Shown: positions 1 through 8,072 of the stretch, in pieces
How the letters are laid out: the number at the start of each line of letters is the position of its first letter
Position numbering within the stretch: position 1 is the stretch's first letter
Assembly (NCBI RefSeq): GCF_034424315.1
Contig: NZ_CP139972.1
Coordinates: forward strand, 2,480,001-2,544,000
From: Chitinophaga sancti
GTDB lineage: Bacteria; Bacteroidota; Bacteroidia; Chitinophagales; Chitinophagaceae
DNA length: 64,000 bases
Direction: 5' to 3'
The notes under the pieces: model-generated
Databases searched by the model: none
What the model was told of the DNA's origin: nothing
What the model saw: the letters and a program-made list of their open reading frames with translations, nothing else
Program-made: the position numbers and the translations under genes

Positions 1-762
1 ATACACGGTGGGTCCTGCCTCCAATCGAAGTGGTGCATTTTGTAGATCCTGTAATGTTTCAATAACGCTGTTCTGAGGCGTGATATAAGTAGTATCCCCG
101 ATACGGACATTTCCTGAGGGGGAAATAGTATTGAATTTAACTAATGTTTGTACCACCTGATCAGGAGAAAGGTTATAGCTTCTTAGCTTTTCGGGGTCAA
201 TGGTAACCAGCACTGTTTTCTGGTTGCCCCCAAAGGGAGGTGGCGCTGATACTCCCGGCAATGTAGAGAACATTGGCCTGACCTTAAATAATGCCAGGTC
301 TGAAATCTCACTTAGTGACCGGCTATCTGAACTAAACACAAGCTGGCCAACCGGCACACTTCCAGCATCAAACCGGGTAACGAAAGGCGGCACTGTTCCC
401 GGCGGCATAAATGCCCTGGAACGGTTTACATAACCCACCACTTCAGCCATTGCCTGGCTCATGTCAGTACCTTCATTAAATTCCAATTTAATAAGCGCAG
501 CACCCTGAATGCTTTTCGATTCTACGTATTTAACCCCTGTGATATACAAAAAATGATACTCATAATAAGACGTAATAAAGCCTTCCATTTGCTCGGGAGA
601 CAAGCCACCATAGGGTTGGGCTACATATACCACCGGTAATCCCAGGCGGGGAAAAATGTCTATTTTAGTATTTCGTACTGACAGGTAAGAAAAAAAGAGT
701 ATCGCCATAATGGTCACCAGGATGGTAACCGGATGTCGTAACGCAGCAGTAATTAGCTTCAT
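1..762 (-). CDS. RND efflux transporter, inner-membrane subunit (N-terminal 254 residues; gene runs off left edge)
   Basis: Reading leftwards from the ATG at 760-762, the frame stays open to the window edge. It begins [20 protein letters not shown], the first transmembrane helix of AcrB/HAE1-type RND pumps. The usual periplasmic porter opening follows ([14 protein letters not shown], then [18 protein letters not shown]). RND proteins are proton-driven trimers that export drugs, metals or lipids through a periplasmic adaptor and an outer-membrane TolC channel. The tolC-like gene ends only 13 nt upstream (776-2164) on the same strand, so the two are almost certainly cotranscribed. No adaptor gene is visible, so it may lie beyond the edge. 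The substrate cannot be inferred. Only the N-terminal quarter is present because of the window boundary, not because the gene is broken. Confidence 0.9.
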   Translation of the reverse strand, partial: MKLITAALRHPVTILVTIMAILFFSYLSVRNTKIDIFPRLGLPVVYVAQPYGGLSPEQMEGFITSYYEYHFLYITGVKYVESKSIQGAALIKLEFNEGTDMSQAMAEVVGYVNRSRAFMPPGTVPPFVTRFDAGSVPVGQLVFSSDSRSLSEISDLALFKVRPMFSTLPGVSAPPPFGGNQKTVLVTIDPEKLRSYNLSPDQVVQTLVKFNTISPSGNVRIGDTTYITPQNSVIETLQDLQNAPLRLEAGPTVY

Positions 763-775
763 AATGGATCGTTCA

Positions 776-2164
776 TTATTTCATTTTGTTGGTAAATTCA
801 TCAAGGTTGCCATTCGTCACTGCTATATCCAGTAAAGCATGCCATGTCTGCAGGAAAGCACCTGCTTTGCCTGTTTCCGCTTTAAGCAGATCATATTGCC
901 CTTGTATTAAACGGGTAAAGTCAATCAGACCGGAGGCATAACTTAGTTTTAAACCTGTGAAGGCATCATTCGCGGATTGTGCTTGTATTATTGACTGCCT
1001 GGCTATTAATACATCCTGACGATAATTAAACTGTGCAGTTTGCTGCTGTTTTTGCAAGTCTAAAGTTAGCTGGCTCAATTGGGCTTCATCCGCTTTCACC
1101 AGTGAAGCAAATTGTTTCTTTTGCTTGTTTACCAATGAAAATTGAAGTATCGGGAAACTTACCTGTATACCTACACCATAATTACTGCGTGTAAGTGACC
1201 AGCCATCAGATTTATGTAAAGTGCCGTCTGCCGAAACACCTGAGCCCCGACCATAGGCATTAGCCCATAGATCGAGTTTGGGCCGCCATGATCGCTCTAT
1301 TTCCTTTAAAGCCGCCTCGGAAACTACTTTTCTGGCCTGCTGATGCAGGAAAAAGGGATGGCTTGCTACTGAAATAGCTGTATCAGCTATATAAGGTAGT
1401 TTGTTAATTACAAGCGTATCTGATAGCGTTATTTTATCAGCCTGGTCGTTCAGCCCGATAAGGCGGCTTAGTTCTGTAACCTGTGCGTAGTATTGACGTT
1501 CTGTGAGCAGCAAATCGGTTTTTGCCTGGGCTAGTGCAGCCTGAAATTGGGTGGTATCAATACCGGGACGCAGTCCTTCTTTTGCATATACGAGCGATTG
1601 TTGCAAACCTGTTTCCGTACGGTCAATGTTGGCCTGATGGCTTTGCACCAGTTTTTGGAGATACACAGCATCCAAATAGACCGCAATTGCAGCATACTGC
1701 TGACGAAAGAGTGCCTCATCATAATAACTATTTGCCAGTTTGAACTGCGCGGTAGCTTTTTCAATGGATGCTTGTCTTTGTCCAAAAGTTACTGGATTCC
1801 ATTTTAGCAATGCAGTTAAAGCAGAACCAGGAACAGGCTCATAGCTATTACCAGCAGAGGGTGGACCGCTGATGGGTAAAATTAAACCAGGATAGCTCAT
1901 GCCTGTAATATTATTATAAGTAGCAAAACCTGCCTGGTAAGCTACTGTCACATCAGGTATAAGGGCATTTCGGGCTATTGAAATATTATGCCCTGCGGCT
2001 GTAGCCTGCTCCTTAAAGCTATTGAGTTGCGGTTGTTGAGACTGTACCAGCGAAAGAGCTTCCCTAATCGAAATAGCGCGCTGTGCTATAAGTTTTTGCG
2101 TTGATAAACAACAGACCACCAACAGGCCGGTTGCTAACAAGCGTAAATATTGGTAACCTTTCAT
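776..2164 (-). CDS. TolC family outer-membrane efflux channel
   Basis: This 462-residue protein has an N-terminal signal peptide ending near residue 27 (hydrophobic stretch then STQKLIAQ). Two long, helix-rich OEP repeats follow, with Ala/Gln-rich coiled segments typical of the TolC periplasmic tunnel. An example is the C-terminal region with [19 protein letters not shown] and [15 protein letters not shown]. It would form the outer-membrane exit duct of the pump encoded immediately downstream (1-762). Gene order on the minus strand is AraC regulator (2248-3090), this gene, then the RND transporter, with gaps of 83 and 13 nt. It is unrelated in detail to the lipoprotein channel at 59355-60770, which belongs to the OprM/NodT branch. 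The ATG at 2162-2164 fits the signal peptide. Confidence 0.9.
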   Translation of the reverse strand: MKGYQYLRLLATGLLVVCCLSTQKLIAQRAISIREALSLVQSQQPQLNSFKEQATAAGHNISIARNALIPDVTVAYQAGFATYNNITGMSYPGLILPISGPPSAGNSYEPVPGSALTALLKWNPVTFGQRQASIEKATAQFKLANSYYDEALFRQQYAAIAVYLDAVYLQKLVQSHQANIDRTETGLQQSLVYAKEGLRPGIDTTQFQAALAQAKTDLLLTERQYYAQVTELSRLIGLNDQADKITLSDTLVINKLPYIADTAISVASHPFFLHQQARKVVSEAALKEIERSWRPKLDLWANAYGRGSGVSADGTLHKSDGWSLTRSNYGVGIQVSFPILQFSLVNKQKKQFASLVKADEAQLSQLTLDLQKQQQTAQFNYRQDVLIARQSIIQAQSANDAFTGLKLSYASGLIDFTRLIQGQYDLLKAETGKAGAFLQTWHALLDIAVTNGNLDEFTNKMK

Positions 2165-2247
2165 GCTGCAAAGCGGGTTTATGATAACATATAAAGCAGC
2201 GTAAAAGTAAAGAAGGGGAAAGCGGGAGTATGGTATATTTGAAAATG

Positions 2248-3090
2248 CTATGGCATCTGAGATGAGTTTAGCCTGAAAGACTGAGGGGTTTGGTCAGCAA
2301 ACCTTTTGAAGTATTTTACAAAATGAGAGGGGTCATTAAAATTCAGGGAAAAAGAAATTTCAGATACGGTTTTATCAGTATATAGCAACAATCTTTTGGC
2401 CTCATTAATGATAAAATCTGATAGAACAGCCGTTGCAGGCAAATCAACAGCTTTACGGCAAGCAGCATTAAGATTTTGAGGACTTGTATTTAATAAGCCG
2501 GCATAATAGGCTACTTTACTTTTAACCGGATTACCCTGATGTAGTTTCTCAAGAAAAGATTCATACATATTGGTTTTTCTCAAAGTACTGTTATCCGAAC
2601 TGTCAGAAATGCGCTGAATTTTAGCTAATAGTGCCTTCAGCAACCCTTCTATAACGGGAAAGCTGAATTGAGCTCCTATAATACTTTCTTCCACCAATAA
2701 CCCGAACAAGCATTGAATAGTGGCATTATCAGTAATATTGATGCAGGTAATATTACTAGCCTGATGCAGCAGCATCTTCAACTCGAGATCCAGGCTTCTT
2801 AGGACGAAGGACTTTTTAATAATAACCACATAGCCATCCGGCTCACTTTCAAGTTCCCAATTATGTACCTGGTTTTGAGTAATAAAATAGAGTACCGGTG
2901 GCCTGAGCTCATAACGAACGCCATCGATCCAATGCACGCCTGTTCCTTTAGTAAGATAAATGATCTCAAAATACTGCTTATGCTTGTGCGGTTCTGTTTT
3001 CCTGATATCTTTCCTGAAAGCCTCAGCCTTTATATGTCTGTCCGGGCTGATTTTGTCTTTTATCGGGATATTTGGTTCTAATTGTTGCAT
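2248..3090 (-). CDS. AraC family transcriptional regulator
   Basis: This 280-residue protein has an N-terminal cupin-like sensing half. It contains HKHKQYFEIIYLTKGTGVHW and later ITQNQVHNWE, the arrangement common in AraC proteins of Bacteroidota. The C-terminal half has two helix-turn-helix motifs, with the conserved ending SEISFSLNFNDPSHFVKYFK followed by QTPQSFR. It lies 83 nt upstream of the tolC-like gene on the same strand, so it is probably a local regulator of the efflux operon. It is also divergent to the lipocalin-like gene at 3292, so the 200-nt gap could hold control sites for both. The inducer is unknown. Confidence 0.88.
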   Translation of the reverse strand: MQQLEPNIPIKDKISPDRHIKAEAFRKDIRKTEPHKHKQYFEIIYLTKGTGVHWIDGVRYELRPPVLYFITQNQVHNWELESEPDGYVVIIKKSFVLRSLDLELKMLLHQASNITCINITDNATIQCLFGLLVEESIIGAQFSFPVIEGLLKALLAKIQRISDSSDNSTLRKTNMYESFLEKLHQGNPVKSKVAYYAGLLNTSPQNLNAACRKAVDLPATAVLSDFIINEAKRLLLYTDKTVSEISFSLNFNDPSHFVKYFKRFADQTPQSFRLNSSQMP

Positions 3091-3291
3091 TTTAAACTTA
3101 CCATTTCAGATTTCTAATTTAATAAATTTTAAACTGTGCAGGAAGGCTATTTCCTTTATTATCAATTACAGTAGCGGAGTTATAGGAAGGCAACCCCGCT
3201 CTCTGTTGGCGTTTTTAAATTGTGCACCAGGATACAGATTTATAGTAAAATTGTACTATTCCGGGTTAGGCTGCCTTCCTAATATTGTGGT

Positions 3292-3771
3292 ATGAAAACA
3301 CATATCATCATAATAATACTTAGTTGTATGACCACCCTTTCCTTTGCACAATCCAACCCATTAGTGGGTAGCTGGCACCTTACCCATGCTGACAAAATAT
3401 TACCCGACGGCAAACAGGTAGCCGACTATGGCGAAAACCCGCAGGGCATTGCCATCTTTACTGCAGACGGACATTATGCAGTAGAGATTTTCCGTGGAGA
3501 AAGACAAAAGTTCCTGTCCGGAGATAAATTGAAAGGTACTCCTGAAGAATATAAAGATGCAGTATTAAGTACCAGTTGTCATTTTGGAACCTATTCAATA
3601 GATGAAGCAAACGGGATGATTATATTCAATACCGATCGCTCCAGCTACCCTAACTGGGATAATACAAAACGTAAAGTAACGTTTCATATAAAGGACGATG
3701 AATTGAGCTGGCAGCAGTCTCCCCGGCCAGATGGCAGCATGCCTGTGTCAGTTTTTCGGCGTAACTTGTAA
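3292..3771 (+). CDS. Secreted lipocalin-like domain protein
   Basis: This 159-residue protein starts with a short signal peptide (MKTHIIIIILSCMTTLSFAQ). The rest resembles the lipocalin-like domain of Pfam Lipocalin_5: an opening NPLVGSWHLTHADKI, a central GIAIFTADGHYAVEIF and a final strand ending in RRNL. Such proteins are small beta-barrels found near regulators in Bacteroidota and have no established ligand. The stop codon lies 2 nt before the ATG of the AraC gene at 3774, so the two are translationally coupled. This suggests that the pair works together in sensing a small molecule, which is inference. The family call is moderate and the exported location is well supported. Confidence 0.7.
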   Translation: MKTHIIIIILSCMTTLSFAQSNPLVGSWHLTHADKILPDGKQVADYGENPQGIAIFTADGHYAVEIFRGERQKFLSGDKLKGTPEEYKDAVLSTSCHFGTYSIDEANGMIIFNTDRSSYPNWDNTKRKVTFHIKDDELSWQQSPRPDGSMPVSVFRRNL

Positions 3772-3773
3772 AA

Positions 3774-4586
3774 ATGACGAGGCAGAATTTACATCAACCC
3801 TTTGAAATTGAAATAAAAGAACTCAGCCAATTCCCTGCTTACAAACGCAGAAATAACTTCTTCGAACTTATCTATGTGGTACAGGGAACAGGGCTGCAGT
3901 TTGTAAATGAACATAAATTCTCCTACAAAAAAGGTAACCTGTTCCTATTAACGCCAGTAGATAATTACTCGTTTGATATTGTTAACCCGACACTATTTTT
4001 CTTTCTCCGTTTCAATGAAAATTATATAGCAGACAATAGCATTGAATACATATTGCAGAATGCTTCTCACAGGCCCGGATGCATCCTGAAAAATCACCTT
4101 GACAAGCCATTGATTGCTTCGCTGGTACAGCATATTATTACAGAACATACGAATCAGCAAATTTATTTCAACAGGATAAGCGAACAGCTCATCAGTACGA
4201 TCATTACCATAGTAGCGAGAAATATTGCACTGAAACTACCCAAAAATATAAAAGAAAATACCGGCGAACCCGTGCTGGAAATATTACATTATATTCAACA
4301 ACATATCTATGAACCCAATATGTTGAAGTCAGAAAGGATAAGTAAGCACGTCAACATGTCTCCTAATTATTTCGGTAGGTATTTTAAAAAGCAAACAGGT
4401 GAGACCTTGCAGGACTATATCATCCATTACAAAATGAGGTTGATAGAATCCCGCTTATTGAATAGTGATAAGCGGATAAGTGAAATTGCCTATGAGCTGA
4501 ACTTCACTGATGAAAGCCATTTAAACAGGACATTTAAGAAGTTTAAGGGCATGAGTCCTTCTGAGTTTAGAAAGCAACTTGCCTGA
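3774..4586 (+). CDS. AraC family transcriptional regulator
   Basis: This 270-residue protein has an N-terminal cupin half (RRNNFFELIYVVQGTGLQF, then KGNLFLLTPVDNYSF). The C-terminal AraC DNA-binding domain contains ISKHVNMSPNYFGRYFKKQT in the first helix-turn-helix and ISEIAYELNFTDESHLNRTF in the second. It follows the lipocalin-like gene with a 2-nt gap and is likely coexpressed with it. The two AraC genes at 2248-3090 and here are separate and only distantly similar. Its target is probably local but is not shown by the sequence. Confidence 0.88.
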   Translation: MTRQNLHQPFEIEIKELSQFPAYKRRNNFFELIYVVQGTGLQFVNEHKFSYKKGNLFLLTPVDNYSFDIVNPTLFFFLRFNENYIADNSIEYILQNASHRPGCILKNHLDKPLIASLVQHIITEHTNQQIYFNRISEQLISTIITIVARNIALKLPKNIKENTGEPVLEILHYIQQHIYEPNMLKSERISKHVNMSPNYFGRYFKKQTGETLQDYIIHYKMRLIESRLLNSDKRISEIAYELNFTDESHLNRTFKKFKGMSPSEFRKQLA

Positions 4587-4626
4587 TGTGTATTATGGGT
4601 GATGACTAATTGCCTTGAAATAAACA

Positions 4627-4695
4627 GAACTCATTTTATCATTACTATGTATGTATTGATTATCCATTGAAAATACCTGTTTATGAAATGAGTTC
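4627..4695. repeat. 69-bp palindromic element, copy 1 (MITE-like)
   Basis: This element starts GAACTCATTTTATC and ends TTATGAAATGAGTTC, giving near-perfect 15-bp terminal inverted repeats around an AT-rich centre. A second copy of exactly the same length, differing by about 8 bases, lies at 44560-44628 beside a group II intron scrap and an IS transposase scrap. It sits in the 526-bp gap downstream of the AraC gene. I read it as a miniature inverted-repeat element or the excised ends of an IS. No transposase accompanies this copy. Confidence 0.6.
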
Positions 4696-4983
4696 CAGAT
4701 AATAACCCAATGAACAACCGTCAAGACGGCGCGTTTACCATCCTTCCAGCAATCAATAAATTGGCTGATCCGCTCTTGTATGCCATCTGTATAGGTGATC
4801 TCCAGGTGCAGGGCTGACACCCGTGCACCTATTTTTTCTCCCCTATCTCCTTCCTCGTTACTTTATCGGTACCCAGTTCGGGTACATTTTTCCAAAGAAG
4901 CAGTTCTGGCAGGACCAATCCAGGATATAAGACAAAGAGCCTTACATAACGGTGTTTAAAGACCATTCAAAGAGCACTAAAAT

Positions 4984-5076
4984 AGTACCTTAATATCCAA
5001 TTGATATTCTGGTGATCTTACTATGATATTTTAGTACTCATTTAATGTTAACGATGAACTATATCTCACCAGAATA
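4984..5076. promoter_or_regulatory. Nested inverted repeats upstream of the 5113 gene
   Basis: Two inverted repeats interlock here. TATTCTGGTGA (5005-5015) is matched by TCACCAGAATA (5066-5076). AGTACCTTAATATC (starting about 4984) is matched, with two mismatches, by GATATTTTAGTACT near 5025-5038. They end about 37 nt before the ATG at 5113, in the expected promoter/leader region. They could form alternative DNA or RNA hairpins, or be operator half-sites. There is no experimental support; the call is structural only. Confidence 0.35.
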
Positions 5077-5112
5077 AGCTAACATTGTATTGTAACCTCA
5101 AAATTGTTTGTT

Positions 5113-5652
5113 ATGGCCATAGTAAAAGACAGCCTGCTATTAGATAAAGTCCGGGGTGTACTCGGCAATGAGTTCGTGATATACGAACGAAATGGACAGA
5201 TCATCATCGCTAAAAAGCGTGGCCCCTCGAAGGGGAAGCCTACCACAAAACAGTTGGAAGCCAGGTACAAGATGAAAGTGGCAGTAGCTTATGCCAAAGC
5301 GGTCATTATGGATCCCGAGATAAAGGCGTATTACAAGTCCCTGGCCGGTCCTGGGCAAAATGCCTTTAATATGGCGGTCAGAGATGCTTATCAGTCACCC
5401 GAGATCCAGGATATTCAATTCGAATCAGAGACCGTGGTTGTGACAGCGAAGAATGAATTCAGGGTAGCGGAGGTGAACGTAAGAGTGGAGGATGCCAAAG
5501 GTGTAATTCTGGAGCGGGGGAAGGCCCTTTTAAGCCGAAATGGCGTGAGTTGGTCTTATAAGGTAAGCACAGTACCACCAGGTGGAAAACTGGTGATAGT
5601 GGCGGTAGATTTACCTGGGAATGAAACGGTGCGGGAGCTGAAGATAGAATAG
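5113..5652 (+). CDS. Conserved hypothetical protein, Bacteroidota type
   Basis: I start this at the ATG (MAIVKDSLLLDKV), not the TTG 9 nt upstream; it then has 179 residues. It has no signal peptide or membrane segment. The N-terminal half is basic and lysine-rich (IIIAKKRGPSKGKPTTKQ, ARYKMKVAVAYAKAV), as in a nucleic-acid-associated protein. The C-terminal half looks like a small beta-sandwich (EVNVRVEDAKGVILERGKAL, KLVIVAVDLPGNETVRELKI). I do not recognise a named family. It stands alone between AT-rich gaps and ends before a terminator-like hairpin at 5681. Confidence 0.7.
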   Translation: MAIVKDSLLLDKVRGVLGNEFVIYERNGQIIIAKKRGPSKGKPTTKQLEARYKMKVAVAYAKAVIMDPEIKAYYKSLAGPGQNAFNMAVRDAYQSPEIQDIQFESETVVVTAKNEFRVAEVNVRVEDAKGVILERGKALLSRNGVSWSYKVSTVPPGGKLVIVAVDLPGNETVRELKIE

Positions 5653-5680
5653 AGCATCACCAACAAAACCTCCAAACACC

Positions 5681-5712
5681 AAAGCCTCCAGATTTTTCAT
5701 CTGAAGGCCTTT
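5681..5712. terminator. Bidirectional terminator-like hairpin
   Basis: The stem AAAGCCTcCAGAT pairs with ATCTGAAGGCcTTT around a short T-rich loop, with T-rich flanks on the plus side. It lies between the convergent genes ending at 5652 (+) and 5824 (-), so it can serve both. It also forms the left part of the repeat described at 5684-5800. Confidence 0.65.
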
Positions 5713-5800
5713 AATTTTAATAACCCGATCGGTTCATTTAGCGGACTATGGGAGACTAGTGTCGAACAGTTTTGCGGAAGGTTTATTCCGCATTCAATCT
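5684..5800. repeat. Degenerate dispersed repeat, copy A (terminator hairpin plus tRNA-like block)
   Basis: This copy contains the hairpin, then ACCCGATCGGTTCATTTAGC, then GTGTCGAAC and GGAAGGTTTATTC. The same order occurs at 41718-41835 (20 of 22 bases match in the ACCCGGTCGG...AGCGG block) and, more weakly, at 26765-26860. The order hairpin, GCGGA, TTCGAAC is what the end of a tRNA gene on the minus strand looks like; compare the intact tRNA-Ser at 49256. I infer a decayed tRNA 3' end or attachment-site scar. Confidence 0.4.
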
Positions 5801-5823
5801 CTCATTGGTGAAAAATTCCCCTG

Positions 5824-6654
5824 CTACACCATGCCCTTACTTTTCAACCGCGTCTCCACTGCCTGAAACATCACTGTCTGTCGGGCCGGAGCCGCCAGAT
5901 TCTCTTCCTCTTTCTTCCTATTCACCTCCTGCACCGCAGCCACCTGCCGATCTATTTTCGTCTCCTTCCCATTCTCACTCGTCTTAAACCCAAGATAAGC
6001 AGCAGCACTCACCCCTAACAAGGCCATCTGGTTCGGATCAAATTTTATAAACGGGTCCACTTTCCCTTTCAAATTCGCTACAAACCCCACTACAAAAGCA
6101 ACCCCAAAGATCAAATTAATCACCACTGCCTGAAACCGATGAATACTCACCCCACTCTCATCCGAAAGAATATCCAACAGGAACCCCTGCGAAGCTGTAA
6201 TATCCTGGTGCCTCGAGGGCATATCCTGGTTATTCGCCTGCATCTGCGACCGATCGATCATAGTACCGGTCAAGCCTACCATTAACCCGCCACCCAGCAG
6301 AATGACCATCTGGTCGGTAATATCAACCAACACATTGGTATAGATATACACCCCCAGGAAACAGGATAAAATAATCACCGTCCACCAGAATAACTGCGTC
6401 TTTGCATAACTAAAACTCCGTTGCTTCAAGGGTCTTGGCAGATTAGTTTCCGGATCATAACTGAGATCCCTGCAAAGAGGAGTGGTAAAAAACAATAACA
6501 ATCCTACTCCACCCACCAATAAAAACCCGCCCCATATACATGCCGCCATATGAGCAGAAGTATGATCATACAATGTGGATGCTTTTGCAACAGCGTTCTG
6601 TGCAAACACATCAGCACCAGAAAACAACAGTACCGATAATAAAAAGTATTTCAT
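5824..6654 (-). CDS. Hypothetical membrane protein with four predicted transmembrane helices
   Basis: This 276-residue protein has an N-terminal signal peptide (MKYFLLSVLLFSGADVFAQ). Hydrophobic helices follow around residues 37-57 (IWGGFLLVGGVGLLLFF), 85-107 (FWWTVIILSCFLGVYIYTN), 113-130 (QMVILLGGGLMVGLTGTMI) and 178-192 (VVINLIFGVAFVVGF). A charged C-terminal tail is helical. I do not recognise a family. It is the last gene of a tight leftward unit: 5 nt after the 6660-8045 gene, which itself lies 27 nt after the metallopeptidase gene. The context suggests an envelope complex served by a peptidase; the function is unknown. Confidence 0.7.
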   Translation of the reverse strand: MKYFLLSVLLFSGADVFAQNAVAKASTLYDHTSAHMAACIWGGFLLVGGVGLLLFFTTPLCRDLSYDPETNLPRPLKQRSFSYAKTQLFWWTVIILSCFLGVYIYTNVLVDITDQMVILLGGGLMVGLTGTMIDRSQMQANNQDMPSRHQDITASQGFLLDILSDESGVSIHRFQAVVINLIFGVAFVVGFVANLKGKVDPFIKFDPNQMALLGVSAAAYLGFKTSENGKETKIDRQVAAVQEVNRKKEEENLAAPARQTVMFQAVETRLKSKGMV

Positions 6655-6659
6655 AACTA

Positions 6660-8045
6660 TTAGTTTAAGAAACTGTAATTAACAGACAAAAATGCGCCTG
6701 GTTTAATCCCATCCTTAACAAAGGTGCCGGGGGTTCCGCTATAGGTCGTATTCTCCTTATATGCAGAAGACAACCTGTTTACAAACCCTGCGATCAGACC
6801 CGCGGAAACCATTAACCTGTTCTTCTCCCCCGTAATAAATGACATGCCCAACAGCACTCTTGGCTTAGGTTTTTCTGACACCGACATCCCTATACCGAAT
6901 GCCATACCCAGGTAATTGCAGGACTTATCTCCTGTCACATTCCACCCGGTATATGCCAGCGCATTGATGCCAAATTCCATTTTACCGGAATGCTTTTCCT
7001 GCACAATTGAAAAAGTTGAGTCTGATTGCTGCTGCCCGCTATAGACGTCGTTGTATAAAGTGGACGTGTAGATCCCCGCACTTATTCCCCACACCTTATG
7101 CTGTACCCAGGGTAACATAAAAGTCGTTTTATAAGAGCCAAGGTTCAGGGAGTCATACCTTGGGGTAATGGAGATCGTCACTTTTTTGACATCATCCAGC
7201 AGGTACATAGGCAGGGATACATAGCACCCGCTGGAAGTAAGTTGCAGTACCCTGAGATTACATATCAATGTAGCCTGATGGTCCAGGTCAACATTCTCCT
7301 GGGCAGCAATAACGGAAGTACTGATATCTTCGTAATACTTCCGAATAAGAGTATCATTATTTTTCAGGCCCTTATCTTTTTCTATTTTTTCTGCATACTT
7401 TGAAATATTACGAACATACCGGATAGTCCTTACTTCTAATCTATACCGGAGATCCAGCAATGCAGACCTGAGCGAATCCATATTATGCGCTATTTCTTTG
7501 ATCTCAGCATCAAAGGACAGGTCACAACTGACAGCAGGCACCGTTTGCACCAAAAACTGTTCCCGATATTTATATAATATCCACTCAGCGTCCTGCTTCA
7601 AACTATATAATTCGTGTTGCATATTGAGGATAGTATCAATCTCAAGTTGCTGTACATCTTCCACAGACAATTCATCCTTTGGCTTTTTGGGTGGGAAATC
7701 AGCAAACATACTTTTATTCCCGGCCACCGCCAGCGGCGCAGCAGCCACTACCGCACTGCTCAGGTTCGCCACCAGTTTAGCCAGATTCCCATCGTCCTGC
7801 AAACCGGATATTAAAGTTCCATTATTAGGAGGAGCTACCGCAGCGGTATCCACATCGCCAATTTCCAACTTATACAGATTGGCATTATAATTTGTAATAC
7901 TCAGCTGGATAGCATCTCCTTTTTGAAAACTTCCTGTGGGGAAATTAATAGCCTTAGTTTTAAAATCTAAGGAAACAGTACCCGTCTTCTGGGCATACAC
8001 CTGCGCACTGGCAAAAACAATCAGTAGTAAAATATAACGTAACAT
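6660..8045 (-). CDS. Exported hypothetical protein, helical N-terminal half and barrel-like C-terminus
   Basis: This 461-residue protein has a signal peptide (MLRYILLLIVFASAQVYAQ). The middle part is charged and helix-rich (VEDVQQLEIDTILNMQHELY, then KYAEKIEKDKGLKNNDTLI). The last 150 residues alternate Gly and aromatic residues and finish in SFLN, as in an outer-membrane barrel or surface sheet (GISAGIYTSTLYNDVY, VSAGLIAGFVNRLSSAY). I do not recognise a family. It is encoded between the metallopeptidase and the membrane protein, with 27- and 5-nt gaps, so the three products probably act together in the envelope. Confidence 0.68.
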   Translation of the reverse strand: MLRYILLLIVFASAQVYAQKTGTVSLDFKTKAINFPTGSFQKGDAIQLSITNYNANLYKLEIGDVDTAAVAPPNNGTLISGLQDDGNLAKLVANLSSAVVAAAPLAVAGNKSMFADFPPKKPKDELSVEDVQQLEIDTILNMQHELYSLKQDAEWILYKYREQFLVQTVPAVSCDLSFDAEIKEIAHNMDSLRSALLDLRYRLEVRTIRYVRNISKYAEKIEKDKGLKNNDTLIRKYYEDISTSVIAAQENVDLDHQATLICNLRVLQLTSSGCYVSLPMYLLDDVKKVTISITPRYDSLNLGSYKTTFMLPWVQHKVWGISAGIYTSTLYNDVYSGQQQSDSTFSIVQEKHSGKMEFGINALAYTGWNVTGDKSCNYLGMAFGIGMSVSEKPKPRVLLGMSFITGEKNRLMVSAGLIAGFVNRLSSAYKENTTYSGTPGTFVKDGIKPGAFLSVNYSFLN

Positions 8046-8072
8046 AAAAATTGGGATTAATAGATGAAATAA

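Noticed and set aside
4593..4820. 75-codon minus-strand frame over the palindromic element
   Set aside because: It spans the 69-bp element, and the part outside (QERISQFIDCWKDGKRAVL) does not match a family I know. A transposase scrap is possible but not supported.
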